From CAZVYJ01 sp964631565 (GTDB lineage Bacteria; Planctomycetota; Phycisphaerae; SM23-33), in NCBI GenBank assembly GCA_964631565.1, contig CAZVYJ010000016.1, positions 1 to 60,398 on the forward strand: 60,398 bases of DNA, in the 5' to 3' direction. The position numbers and the translations under genes were made by a program. Positions within the stretch are counted from its first letter, which is position 1. Each line of letters opens with the position of its first letter. Positions 24,269 to 31,710 of the stretch are shown here, in pieces. A model generated the notes under the pieces. It was not told where the DNA came from. It did not search any database and saw nothing but the letters and a program-made list of their open reading frames with translations.

Positions 24269-25798
24269 CTATTTGGACTGCGATTCGAAGTTCAGCAGGA
24301 TATCCATGACATACCCGGTCACGCAGACGGCGCCTTCCGGATTCAGCCTGTCGGTCGTGTCGGTCATCCTGTGATAGTCGCTGTGCAGTCCGGTATGGAT
24401 AAGCAGGGTCTTTTTGCCCGCGGCGACGAAGGGAGCCGTGTCGGACCATCTGCGGCCGCTCTTTATGGGTATGCTGACCGTCTTGAGCGTGGTTTCGGCT
24501 TGGCCGGCGGCGGCTATAGCCCGGGCAAGCTGCTCATAACAGGTATCGCCGATGAGCATGAGTTTATTGTCGCGCAGCCGTCCGACCTGGTCTATCACCA
24601 CGACGAGTGAGCAGTCCTCCAGCGGCAGGGCGGGGTGGAGGGCGTAATGTTTTGAGCCGAGGAAGCCGATTTCTTCCGCGTCGAACGCCACAAAGACGTA
24701 AGTGACACGCCGCTGCGGCATCGACGCCATGGCTCCGGCCAGGGTAATCAGGGCGCTGACGCCGCTGGCGTTATCGTCGGCTCCCGGGCGCACGCCGAAG
24801 CCGCTGTCGCGTGCATGTTGACCCGAGGCCGGCAGGTGATCATAGTGCGCTCCCACCAGGACATACTCGCCGGCGTCCGCCCCGGCGTCGGGCTTGAGCA
24901 CGCCGGCCACGTTTCTGCCCTTGCCCGGCAGGAACCGGCATGTTCCCCTTATGCCGCAGCCGACGGCGAAGGATGCCGGCTTTGACGTCGTGTTGATTTG
25001 TTCCGCGAGCGAGGCAAGCGTTTTTGCGTCTCCAGCCCGGGCCAGCAGCCTGTCCGCGGTCCGGCGGGATATTCGCATTGCCGGCAGTTCGCCGTCCGCC
25101 GGGCCGAGCACGTCATACAGCGGGTCGTCCTGCGGGCTGATGTCGGGAGGCGTGACGACAAGCACGCCCACGGCGCCGTTTTCCGCGGCCTTGCGTATCT
25201 TGTACCGGATGCCGGAAAGGCGCGTCCACCTGCCCCTGACCGCCCATTTGCTCTGCCCGGTTCCGTCGTGAGGCTCGCCCTGCATTACGAGAACGACGGC
25301 GCCCCGGGCGCTTATATTTTCGTAGTCGTCGTATCCGCGAATGCGGTTGTTCAGCCCGTAACCTGCGAAAACGAGCGGGGCGTTGAAGACGCCCTCCGTC
25401 CCGCGGGCCATCGGCGAAAAATCTTCGCCCGGTCTGAACGGTTCGTCGCCTTCAAGCTGGAGGCAGCAGGCCGGGTGCGGCATGCGGATGGATTCAATTT
25501 CGAAAGACTGGAACCATGTTCTGTCGTCGCCGGCGGGAGACAGGCCGACTTCCGCGAATCGGCCCGCGATGTAGTCGGCCGCCTGCAGGTTGCCTGCGGT
25601 GGCCGACATTCTGCCGCCGAGAGCCTCGCTGCCCAGAAATTCGGCGTGCCGCATGAAGTCGGCAGGCAGAATATCAGCATGGTGACAGTCAACCGGATTT
25701 ACAGGCTGCGGGCAGCCGGCGACAGCCGCCGCAAGCAGCATTGCAGCCAGCCAGGCTGATGCACGCAGAGGCCCCCGATTAACTCGCCTGTATCGCAT
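24269..25798 (-). CDS. M28-family zinc aminopeptidase, lipoprotein
   Basis: 509 aa. The N-terminus is a lipoprotein signal with lipobox AAVAGC at about residue 29. A PA-type insert (VFAGYGLN, residues about 145-160, to VVTPPD) precedes the M28 catalytic part. Zinc ligands are His in GAHYDHLP, Asp in RPGADDNASGVS, Glu in AFDAEEIGF, Asp in VVVIDQVGR and a His in TGLHSDYH. All are present, so it should be active as an extracytoplasmic aminopeptidase. The partner genes give no clue to its substrate. Confidence 0.88.
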   Translation of the reverse strand: MRYRRVNRGPLRASAWLAAMLLAAAVAGCPQPVNPVDCHHADILPADFMRHAEFLGSEALGGRMSATAGNLQAADYIAGRFAEVGLSPAGDDRTWFQSFEIESIRMPHPACCLQLEGDEPFRPGEDFSPMARGTEGVFNAPLVFAGYGLNNRIRGYDDYENISARGAVVLVMQGEPHDGTGQSKWAVRGRWTRLSGIRYKIRKAAENGAVGVLVVTPPDISPQDDPLYDVLGPADGELPAMRISRRTADRLLARAGDAKTLASLAEQINTTSKPASFAVGCGIRGTCRFLPGKGRNVAGVLKPDAGADAGEYVLVGAHYDHLPASGQHARDSGFGVRPGADDNASGVSALITLAGAMASMPQRRVTYVFVAFDAEEIGFLGSKHYALHPALPLEDCSLVVVIDQVGRLRDNKLMLIGDTCYEQLARAIAAAGQAETTLKTVSIPIKSGRRWSDTAPFVAAGKKTLLIHTGLHSDYHRMTDTTDRLNPEGAVCVTGYVMDILLNFESQSK

Positions 25799-25840
25799 CC
25801 CGATAGGCTACCATGAATGCGCGTGCCTCCCAAGGCCCTT

Positions 25841-27559
25841 TTAGCGGCGGGCCATCGCCGCTTTCACCAGTCCGACGAACATCGGCTGGGGGTTCAGCGG
25901 GCGGCTTGTCAGGCACGGGTGCGCCTGTGTGCCGATGAAGTATGGGTGCACATTCCGCGGCAGTTCGAGAATCTGCATAATCGGGTGGACCGGGTGTCGG
26001 CCGGAGAATATCAGCCCAGCCTTCTCCAGCGTTTCGATGTATTTCGGGTCCACCTCGTAGCGGTGGCGGAATCTCATGCGTATCTGTTTCTGGCCGCCGA
26101 AAAGCTCCGCGGCGAGCGTGCCGGGCTTTATTTCGATGTCCTGCCCGCCCAGGCGCATGTTCCCGCCGAGGCCCTCGATTTTCTTCTGTTCCGGCAGGAT
26201 GTCGATGACGGCTGTCTTGCAGTCCGGTTTTATCTCTGTGCTGTTGGCGTCGCTCAGGCCGCACACGTTGCGGGCGTATTCGATGACGGCCATCTGGAAA
26301 CCGAAACATATGCCGAGGTAGGGCAGCCTGTTTTCGCGTGCGTAGCGGATGCACGCTATTTTGCCCTCGGTGCCGCGCGTGCCGAAGCCGCCCGGCACGA
26401 TAATGCCGTCAACGTCGGCGAGCTGCTTGGCGGCGTGATCGTCGGTAATATCGGTGGTATCTATCCACTTCACGTTGACGTTGGCGCTGTTGGCCGCCCC
26501 GGCGTGCTCCAGCGCCTTGATGATGCTGGCGTAGCTGTCGCGAAGGGCGGTGTACTTGCCCGTTATGCCGATAGTCGCCTGCCGGGCCTGCTTGCCGATT
26601 TTCTCTGTGAACTGATGCCACTGGAGGGCGGCCTTGGCGTCGCGGGCGGAGTTCACCTTGCCGCCGAGACCGAGCAGCTGGACGACTTCGTTATCCAGGC
26701 CTGCTTCGCGCATCATCTCCGGCAGCAGGTATATGCTCTCCAGGTCGTGCATGGAGAACACACGCTGGATGGGGACGTTCGTGTAGACCGAAAGTTTCTG
26801 GCGAACCTTGTCGGTAATCGGCTGCTCGCATCGGCAGGCGATGATTTCGGGATTTATGCCGTACTCCATCAGCCGCTTCACGCCGAGCTGGGCCGCCTTG
26901 GACTTCTGCTCGCCCAGCGCGGGCGGACTGAGCACGTATGTTAACGCTACTGCCACCACCGAGCCTTTGCCTTCTTCGTAGCCCAGCTCGCGCAGCGCCT
27001 CGATGTAGAACGCATTCTCGATATCGCCCACCGTGCCGCCGACCTCGATGAACACGACGTCGGCGTTGCTTTTGACGGCCAGCTCTCGCAGGCGGAGCTT
27101 CACTTCGCCGGTCACGTGGGGAATCATCTGGACATCGCGGCCGAGGTAGTCGCCGGCCCGCTCCTTGTCGAGCACCGAGCGGTATATCTGCCCGCTGGTG
27201 GCGAAATTGGCCCGCGTGAGGTTCTGGTCCAGCATCCGCTCGTACGTGCCGAGGTCCATGTCCGTTTCCATGCCGTCGTCGAGAACGAACACCTCGCCGT
27301 GGCGGAACGGGTTCAGCGTGCCGGAGTCTATGTTGAGATAGCCCTCCAGCTTGATTGGCGAGACGCGCAAGCCCTTGTCTTTCAGGAGCTTGGCGAGAGA
27401 CGATGAGAATATTCCCTTGCCTAGGCCGCTCATCACCGTGCCGAAAACGGCGACATATTTCACTTTGCCGAGTTTATAGCCGTCGGGAAGGGGGGTGTAG
27501 AACTCTGTTTCGTCGGTGCGGTCTTTTACCGACCGCAGCAGATCCATGGCTTCGCTCAT
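25841..27559 (-). CDS. pyrG: CTP synthase with altered glutaminase triad
   Basis: 572 aa. It makes CTP from UTP, ATP and an ammonia donor. The synthetase half has GTVMSGLGKG (normally GGVVSSLGKG), KLEGYLNIDSGT, HGEVFVLDDGMETDMDLGTYE and VEVGGTVGDIE, keeping the metal-binding Asp and Glu. The glutaminase half has GGFGTRGTEG and the nucleophile Cys in GICFGFQ. The usual HPEFTS motif reads HPCLTS, so the catalytic Glu is Cys, and the second half of the triad is broken. It may use free ammonia or a variant triad. It neighbours kdsB, whose CMP-KDO synthesis uses CTP. Confidence 0.9.
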   Translation of the reverse strand: MSEAMDLLRSVKDRTDETEFYTPLPDGYKLGKVKYVAVFGTVMSGLGKGIFSSSLAKLLKDKGLRVSPIKLEGYLNIDSGTLNPFRHGEVFVLDDGMETDMDLGTYERMLDQNLTRANFATSGQIYRSVLDKERAGDYLGRDVQMIPHVTGEVKLRLRELAVKSNADVVFIEVGGTVGDIENAFYIEALRELGYEEGKGSVVAVALTYVLSPPALGEQKSKAAQLGVKRLMEYGINPEIIACRCEQPITDKVRQKLSVYTNVPIQRVFSMHDLESIYLLPEMMREAGLDNEVVQLLGLGGKVNSARDAKAALQWHQFTEKIGKQARQATIGITGKYTALRDSYASIIKALEHAGAANSANVNVKWIDTTDITDDHAAKQLADVDGIIVPGGFGTRGTEGKIACIRYARENRLPYLGICFGFQMAVIEYARNVCGLSDANSTEIKPDCKTAVIDILPEQKKIEGLGGNMRLGGQDIEIKPGTLAAELFGGQKQIRMRFRHRYEVDPKYIETLEKAGLIFSGRHPVHPIMQILELPRNVHPYFIGTQAHPCLTSRPLNPQPMFVGLVKAAMARR

Positions 27560-27648
27560 GGAAATGCACTTTACAGCGCCGCCCGCGCCCAGGCAAGGGA
27601 AAGCCGGTAATTCCCGCTATTAGAAAGGCTTATTTTGCCCGACGTTTT

Positions 27649-29214
27649 TTAAGCCTGAAAAAGGTCCTTGGTTGAGAATGTCGGGTCGCATGTCAGGTTG
27701 ATGCCGAGTCTACGGAGGCCGGTTTCGTCGCCGGGGGTCGGAATATGCGTCATGTGCGCCTCGCAGCCTCGCAGATTTTTCAGCTGCTCCATGGCCAGCC
27801 TCGCCGTCGGGTTGGTGGTGGATGATATGCTTAACGCTATAAGCGTTTCTTCCAGGTCGAGGCTCAGTGTTTTGCGGTTCAGGATGTCCTGCTTCAGGTT
27901 TGATATGGACTCGATGATGTTCATTGAAAGCAGGTGCAGCTCAGCCGGGATGCCCGCCCGCTTTTTAGCGGCGTTCAGTATGAGGCTCGACGCGGCGTGC
28001 ATAATGGGCGAATTCCGCCCTGTGACGATTTCGCCGTTTTCGAGTTCGATGGCTGCTCCGCAGAATACGCCCTTGTTGCCTTTTTCCTCCGATATCTTCG
28101 CCTGTTCGGCCGCCTGGTGCGCGTGGGCCACCACTGTGCGGTCGGCGATGGTGACGTTGAGTTCTTTCATGAGAATTTCCACGCGTTCGACGGTGCTTTT
28201 ATCCGCCAGCCCCATGGCGTATTCGCACGAATAGCGGTAGTAGCGGCGGATTACCTCCTGCGTGGCGGCCTGCCGGACCGCTTCGTCGTTGACGATTGCG
28301 AATCCGGCGCGGTTCACGCCCATATCCGTTGGCGAGAGGTATATGGATTCGGACTGGGTGATGCGCTCGAGTATGGTCTTGAGTACGGGGAAGGTTTCGA
28401 CGTCGCGGTTGTAGTTGACCGCTTTTTCGCCGTGGGCGTCGAGATGGAACGGGTCTATCAGGTTGAAATCCTTGATGTCAGCCGTCGCCGCTTCGTAAGA
28501 AACGTTTACCGGGTGGCGAAGCGGAATGTTCCATATCGGGAACGTTTCGAATTTCGCGTAGCCGGCGTCTACGCCTCGCTGATGCTCGTGATATACCTGC
28601 GAAAGGCATGTTCCCATCTTGCCGCTGTTGGGCCCGGGCCCGGTTACGACAACCAGAGGCTTGTCGGTTTCGATATACGGATTCGCGCCGTAACCATTCT
28701 CGCTGACGATGAGGTCTACATTGGCCGGGTAACCCTTGATGGCCTTGTGCGTGTAAACGCGTATGCCGCGGCGTTCGAGCTTGTTTTTGAAGGCGACGGC
28801 GGCCGGCTGGTCGTCGAACCGAGTGATGACGACGGCGGTGACATCCAGCTCCTGGTCTCGAAGGTCGTCAATGAGCTTGACCGCGTCGGCGTCGTAAGTG
28901 ATGCCGAAATCCGCCCGCACTTTTTTACGTTCGATGTCGCCGGCATAGATGCAGAGGATTATGTTCGCCTGGTCCTTGAGCTGCCGCAGCAGCCGAATCT
29001 TCACGTTCGGGTCGTAGCCGGGCAGCACGCGTGCGGCGTGATAGTCGTACATCAGCTTGCCGCCGAACTCGAGGTAGAGCTTGTTGTCGAATTGTTTGAC
29101 CCGCTCGAGGATGTATGCGGTCTGTTCGTCCAGATATTTTTCGTTGTCGAATCCCCTGGGGCTTCTGAGGACAACGGGCGCATGCGAAAGCGCAGATTGA
29201 GATCGTAACGGCAT
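27649..29214 (-). CDS. DUF1846 family protein
   Basis: 521 aa from the ATG at 29214 (MPLRSQ), which has AAAAGGAAC in front. The pattern is that of DUF1846: GFDNEKYLDEQTAYILERVKQFDNKLYLEFGGKL near the N-terminus, VVTGPGPNSGKMGTCLSQVYHE, and SPTDMGVNRAGFAI. A structurally studied member is of unknown function; a P-loop-like GPGPNSGK suggests nucleotide binding. The neighbours are nucleotide and envelope precursor genes (pyrG, kdsB). Confidence 0.88.
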   Translation of the reverse strand: MPLRSQSALSHAPVVLRSPRGFDNEKYLDEQTAYILERVKQFDNKLYLEFGGKLMYDYHAARVLPGYDPNVKIRLLRQLKDQANIILCIYAGDIERKKVRADFGITYDADAVKLIDDLRDQELDVTAVVITRFDDQPAAVAFKNKLERRGIRVYTHKAIKGYPANVDLIVSENGYGANPYIETDKPLVVVTGPGPNSGKMGTCLSQVYHEHQRGVDAGYAKFETFPIWNIPLRHPVNVSYEAATADIKDFNLIDPFHLDAHGEKAVNYNRDVETFPVLKTILERITQSESIYLSPTDMGVNRAGFAIVNDEAVRQAATQEVIRRYYRYSCEYAMGLADKSTVERVEILMKELNVTIADRTVVAHAHQAAEQAKISEEKGNKGVFCGAAIELENGEIVTGRNSPIMHAASSLILNAAKKRAGIPAELHLLSMNIIESISNLKQDILNRKTLSLDLEETLIALSISSTTNPTARLAMEQLKNLRGCEAHMTHIPTPGDETGLRRLGINLTCDPTFSTKDLFQA

Positions 29215-29356
29215 TTTTATTGTTCCTTTTCTCTTCGGGCTTTCGCCCCGGCGAACCGCCTCCGATTCCGGACCTGGAGCGGAAAACATAGTTCAGCCTT
29301 GGGGACATAATTTAAATGCGAAAGTGGTGTGTGGCAAGATTGCTTCGGCCGACTTT

Positions 29357-30085
29357 TTACGGCCGGCGGCCGGTGCGGCGGACGAATTCGGCGTAGTCTT
29401 CCGGCGTGTCGATGCCTCCGCCGGCGTATTCGACGACGGCGACAGCTATCCGCCAGCCGTGCTCAAGGGCGCGAAGCTGCTCGAGCTTCTCGGTTTTTTC
29501 TGCGGGCGTCGGGGCCGTCGCGGCGAATTTTTTGAGAAACGCCGCACGATAAGCGTATATGCCGAGATGCAGGAGATATTCCGCGCCGGCCCCGTCGCGG
29601 TCGTATGGAATCGGCGACCGCGAGAAATACATCGCCATCCCGCTGCGGTCGCAGACGACCTTTACCTTGTTGGGGTTGGCGGCCTGGCCGGCAGGCAGGG
29701 GCGTCGCCAGGGTGGCCATCGGCGCGTCGGATGTCGAGATAAGCTCAGCCAGCCGTTTTATGCAGGCAGGTGGCATGGAAGGCTCGTCGCCCTGCACGTT
29801 GATTACGATGTCGTCGTCGGCGAGATGGAGTTTTTCGGCCGCCTCTGCCAGCCGGTCGGTGCCGGAGGGGTGATCCTCGCGTGTCATGACCGCCTCGCCG
29901 CCGAATTTCCTGACGGCATCGAAGATGCGTTTATCGTCGGTGGCTATAACCACGCGGTCGAGGCCGGCCTTGCGAACCGCTTCCCACACATGCTGAATGA
30001 GCGGCTTGCCCGTCTCGGCCAGCAGGGGCTTGCCCGGCAGGCGGGTCGAGGCGAATCTAGCCGGTATTATCGCGACAATGCTCAT
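29357..30085 (-). CDS. kdsB: 3-deoxy-manno-octulosonate cytidylyltransferase
   Basis: 242 aa. It activates KDO with CTP to CMP-KDO for lipopolysaccharide inner core. The N-terminal IIPARFASTRLPGKPL is the family signature for the CTP site. IATDDKRI, TREDHPSGTDRLAEA, VNVQGDEP and FSRSPIPYDRDG follow, in order, and the length is standard. The ATG at 30085 (MSIVAI) is preferred over one six codons upstream. The gene supports a Gram-negative-type outer membrane with KDO. It follows efp and precedes DUF1846 and pyrG in one minus-strand run. Confidence 0.93.
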   Translation of the reverse strand: MSIVAIIPARFASTRLPGKPLLAETGKPLIQHVWEAVRKAGLDRVVIATDDKRIFDAVRKFGGEAVMTREDHPSGTDRLAEAAEKLHLADDDIVINVQGDEPSMPPACIKRLAELISTSDAPMATLATPLPAGQAANPNKVKVVCDRSGMAMYFSRSPIPYDRDGAGAEYLLHLGIYAYRAAFLKKFAATAPTPAEKTEKLEQLRALEHGWRIAVAVVEYAGGGIDTPEDYAEFVRRTGRRP

Positions 30086-30108
30086 GGCGAGTCTGCGTTG
30101 CACCGTTG

Positions 30109-30669
30109 TTACGCGCGGCCCAGGTATTCTCCGCTGCGGGTATCGACCTTGACCATCGTGCCGTTCTCTACGAACGGCGGAACCTTGATTTTCGCTCCGC
30201 CTTCGCAGACGGCGTCCTTTAGCTGGTTGGTGGCCGTCGCGCCCTTTACCTGCGGCGGCGTGTCGACAACCTTCAGTTCGACGGTGTTGGGCAGTTCAAT
30301 TGAAATCGGTCCGCTTCCGATGAAAGCGACTTCCAGTTCGATATTCGGGGTGAGGTAAACGGCCTTATCGCCGAGCATGTCCATGGGGATTTCTATCTGC
30401 TCGTAGCTCTGGCTGTCCATGACGACGATTTTCTGGCCGTCGGTGTAAAGATAAGTCATCGGTTTGCGTTCGAAGAACACTTCTTCAAGCTGTTCGTCAA
30501 CGCGAAAGCGGTTTTTTATCAACTGGCCGGTTAATGCGTTTTTAAGTTCTATCTGCATGTAGCTGCGTTTGTTGCCCTTGGCCACATGCTGGCTGGAGAA
30601 AACCACGTAGGTCTGTCCTTCGTATTCAACGCCCATGCCTCGACGAAGATCAACTGCTTTGATACTCAT
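30109..30669 (-). CDS. efp: Translation elongation factor P
   Basis: 186 aa, three OB-like domains. It rescues ribosomes stalled on polyproline. The body is standard (AVDLRRGMGVEYEG; RFRVDEQLEEVFFERKPMTYLY; VKGATATNQLKDAV; VPPFVENGTMVKVDTRSGEYLGR). The loop that reaches the peptidyl site reads HVAKGNKRSY instead of VKPGKGQAF: by alignment the modified Lys34 is Asn, with Lys and Arg just after. AAGGAGAGA precedes the ATG. Confidence 0.93.
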   Translation of the reverse strand: MSIKAVDLRRGMGVEYEGQTYVVFSSQHVAKGNKRSYMQIELKNALTGQLIKNRFRVDEQLEEVFFERKPMTYLYTDGQKIVVMDSQSYEQIEIPMDMLGDKAVYLTPNIELEVAFIGSGPISIELPNTVELKVVDTPPQVKGATATNQLKDAVCEGGAKIKVPPFVENGTMVKVDTRSGEYLGRA

Positions 30670-30751
30670 AGATAGCGTCTCTCCTTTAATTAACCATAAT
30701 TGGGAAGTGTCATTCTAAGCTGAAGCCAACGATGTTTGAATAGTATTTTCA

Positions 30752-30868
30752 GAGAGTAGAAAGGAGAAAGTAGACCGCAGGAGAGCCGCCATTGTCTCAA
30801 TTGCGGACGAAAGGCGAAGTTTTCAACTTCTACTTTCTCCTGCTCTAGCTGCCCTTTAGGGGCAGCTT
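30752..30868. repeat. GTAGAAAGTAG inverted repeat (copy 2, inverted)
   Basis: Same element as 5031-5152 in the other orientation: AAAGTAGACCGCAGGAGAG at the left, TACTTTCTCCTGCTCTAGC at the right, ending with the hairpin AGCTGCCCTTTAGGGGCAGCT. Shared flank and order show one repeat family with at least two copies. It sits between efp and a membrane protein gene. Confidence 0.75.
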
Positions 30869-30903
30869 AGCGGTTATTTCGCCGAGTTCAAGGGCGACTG
30901 TGG

Positions 30904-31692
30904 CTATCGATTGGCCAGATAGAGGAAAACAAAGGAGATTTGCGTGAACATACTGGTCGCAAGCAGCGATTTGCGTTTCAGGCCGCCGGCAAGGGCGCAA
31001 GTCAATATTCCGCCGATTACGGCGGCTGCCACCGCACCGCCCGACATGATCAGCTGCTTGTCCCACGGCAGGAAGTTGAAATAGAAGATGCTGACGGCCA
31101 TTATCGCGCCCATGCAGCCTGCCGTCGTCAGCGGACCGCAGCTTTTGGCGAACGCGGCGACGACGGGTTCGGTTCCTTCGCTGGCCTTGCGGAACTGGCA
31201 GACCGCCAGCATGGACCACCCGCCCCAAAGCGGCATGAGCAGCAGCACGCGGTAGATTTCGAAATCAGGCCTCACCCATGCCAGGCAGTCCGGCAGTATC
31301 GTTTCGTTCTGATAGACCGGGAACTGCGTTATCTGTGAAAGGCACTTGAACATGACCAGCACTATAACCGCCGCCCAGACGGCCCGTGCGGTGGGGTTTC
31401 TGCCGCCCAGCAGGTCGGCCAGACTGGCTGCGGCGATGCGGCAGGGCAGGAGAACCAGGAATATGACGACGGCGATGGCCGGTATGTCGATATTGCCGAA
31501 CTTGTCGAAGACCGGCCAGGTCGCACCCCACACACCGATGATCAGCAGGGCTGTCAGCAGCGAACATGCCATGACGACAAGCCATGCGAACCTGGACGAT
31601 TTGCCCTCCATGCCGGTCAGGTGTTCGTCATTCGCAGCCAGCAGGGCGAAACCAGGCAGTGTGTCGCCTAATTTTTCGAGAAATGTTTTCAT
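30904..31692 (-). CDS. Multi-pass inner membrane protein of unknown function
   Basis: 262 aa. After a cytoplasmic-looking N-terminal 30 residues there are about five or six membrane helices (LVVMACSLLTALLIIGVW; AIAVVIFLVLLPCRIAAA; AVWAAVIVLVMFKCL; VLLLMPLWGGWSMLAVC; GCMGAIMAVSIFYFNFL; AAAVIGGILTCALAGGL; SMFTQISFVFLYLA). I do not recognise a family. It is 18 bases downstream of a secreted TPR/HEAT protein gene, and they probably form one transcript. GGGAGAAA precedes the ATG. Confidence 0.7.
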   Translation of the reverse strand: MKTFLEKLGDTLPGFALLAANDEHLTGMEGKSSRFAWLVVMACSLLTALLIIGVWGATWPVFDKFGNIDIPAIAVVIFLVLLPCRIAAASLADLLGGRNPTARAVWAAVIVLVMFKCLSQITQFPVYQNETILPDCLAWVRPDFEIYRVLLLMPLWGGWSMLAVCQFRKASEGTEPVVAAFAKSCGPLTTAGCMGAIMAVSIFYFNFLPWDKQLIMSGGAVAAAVIGGILTCALAGGLKRKSLLATSMFTQISFVFLYLANR

Positions 31693-31710
31693 TTTCTCCC
31701 GGACGGGAAG

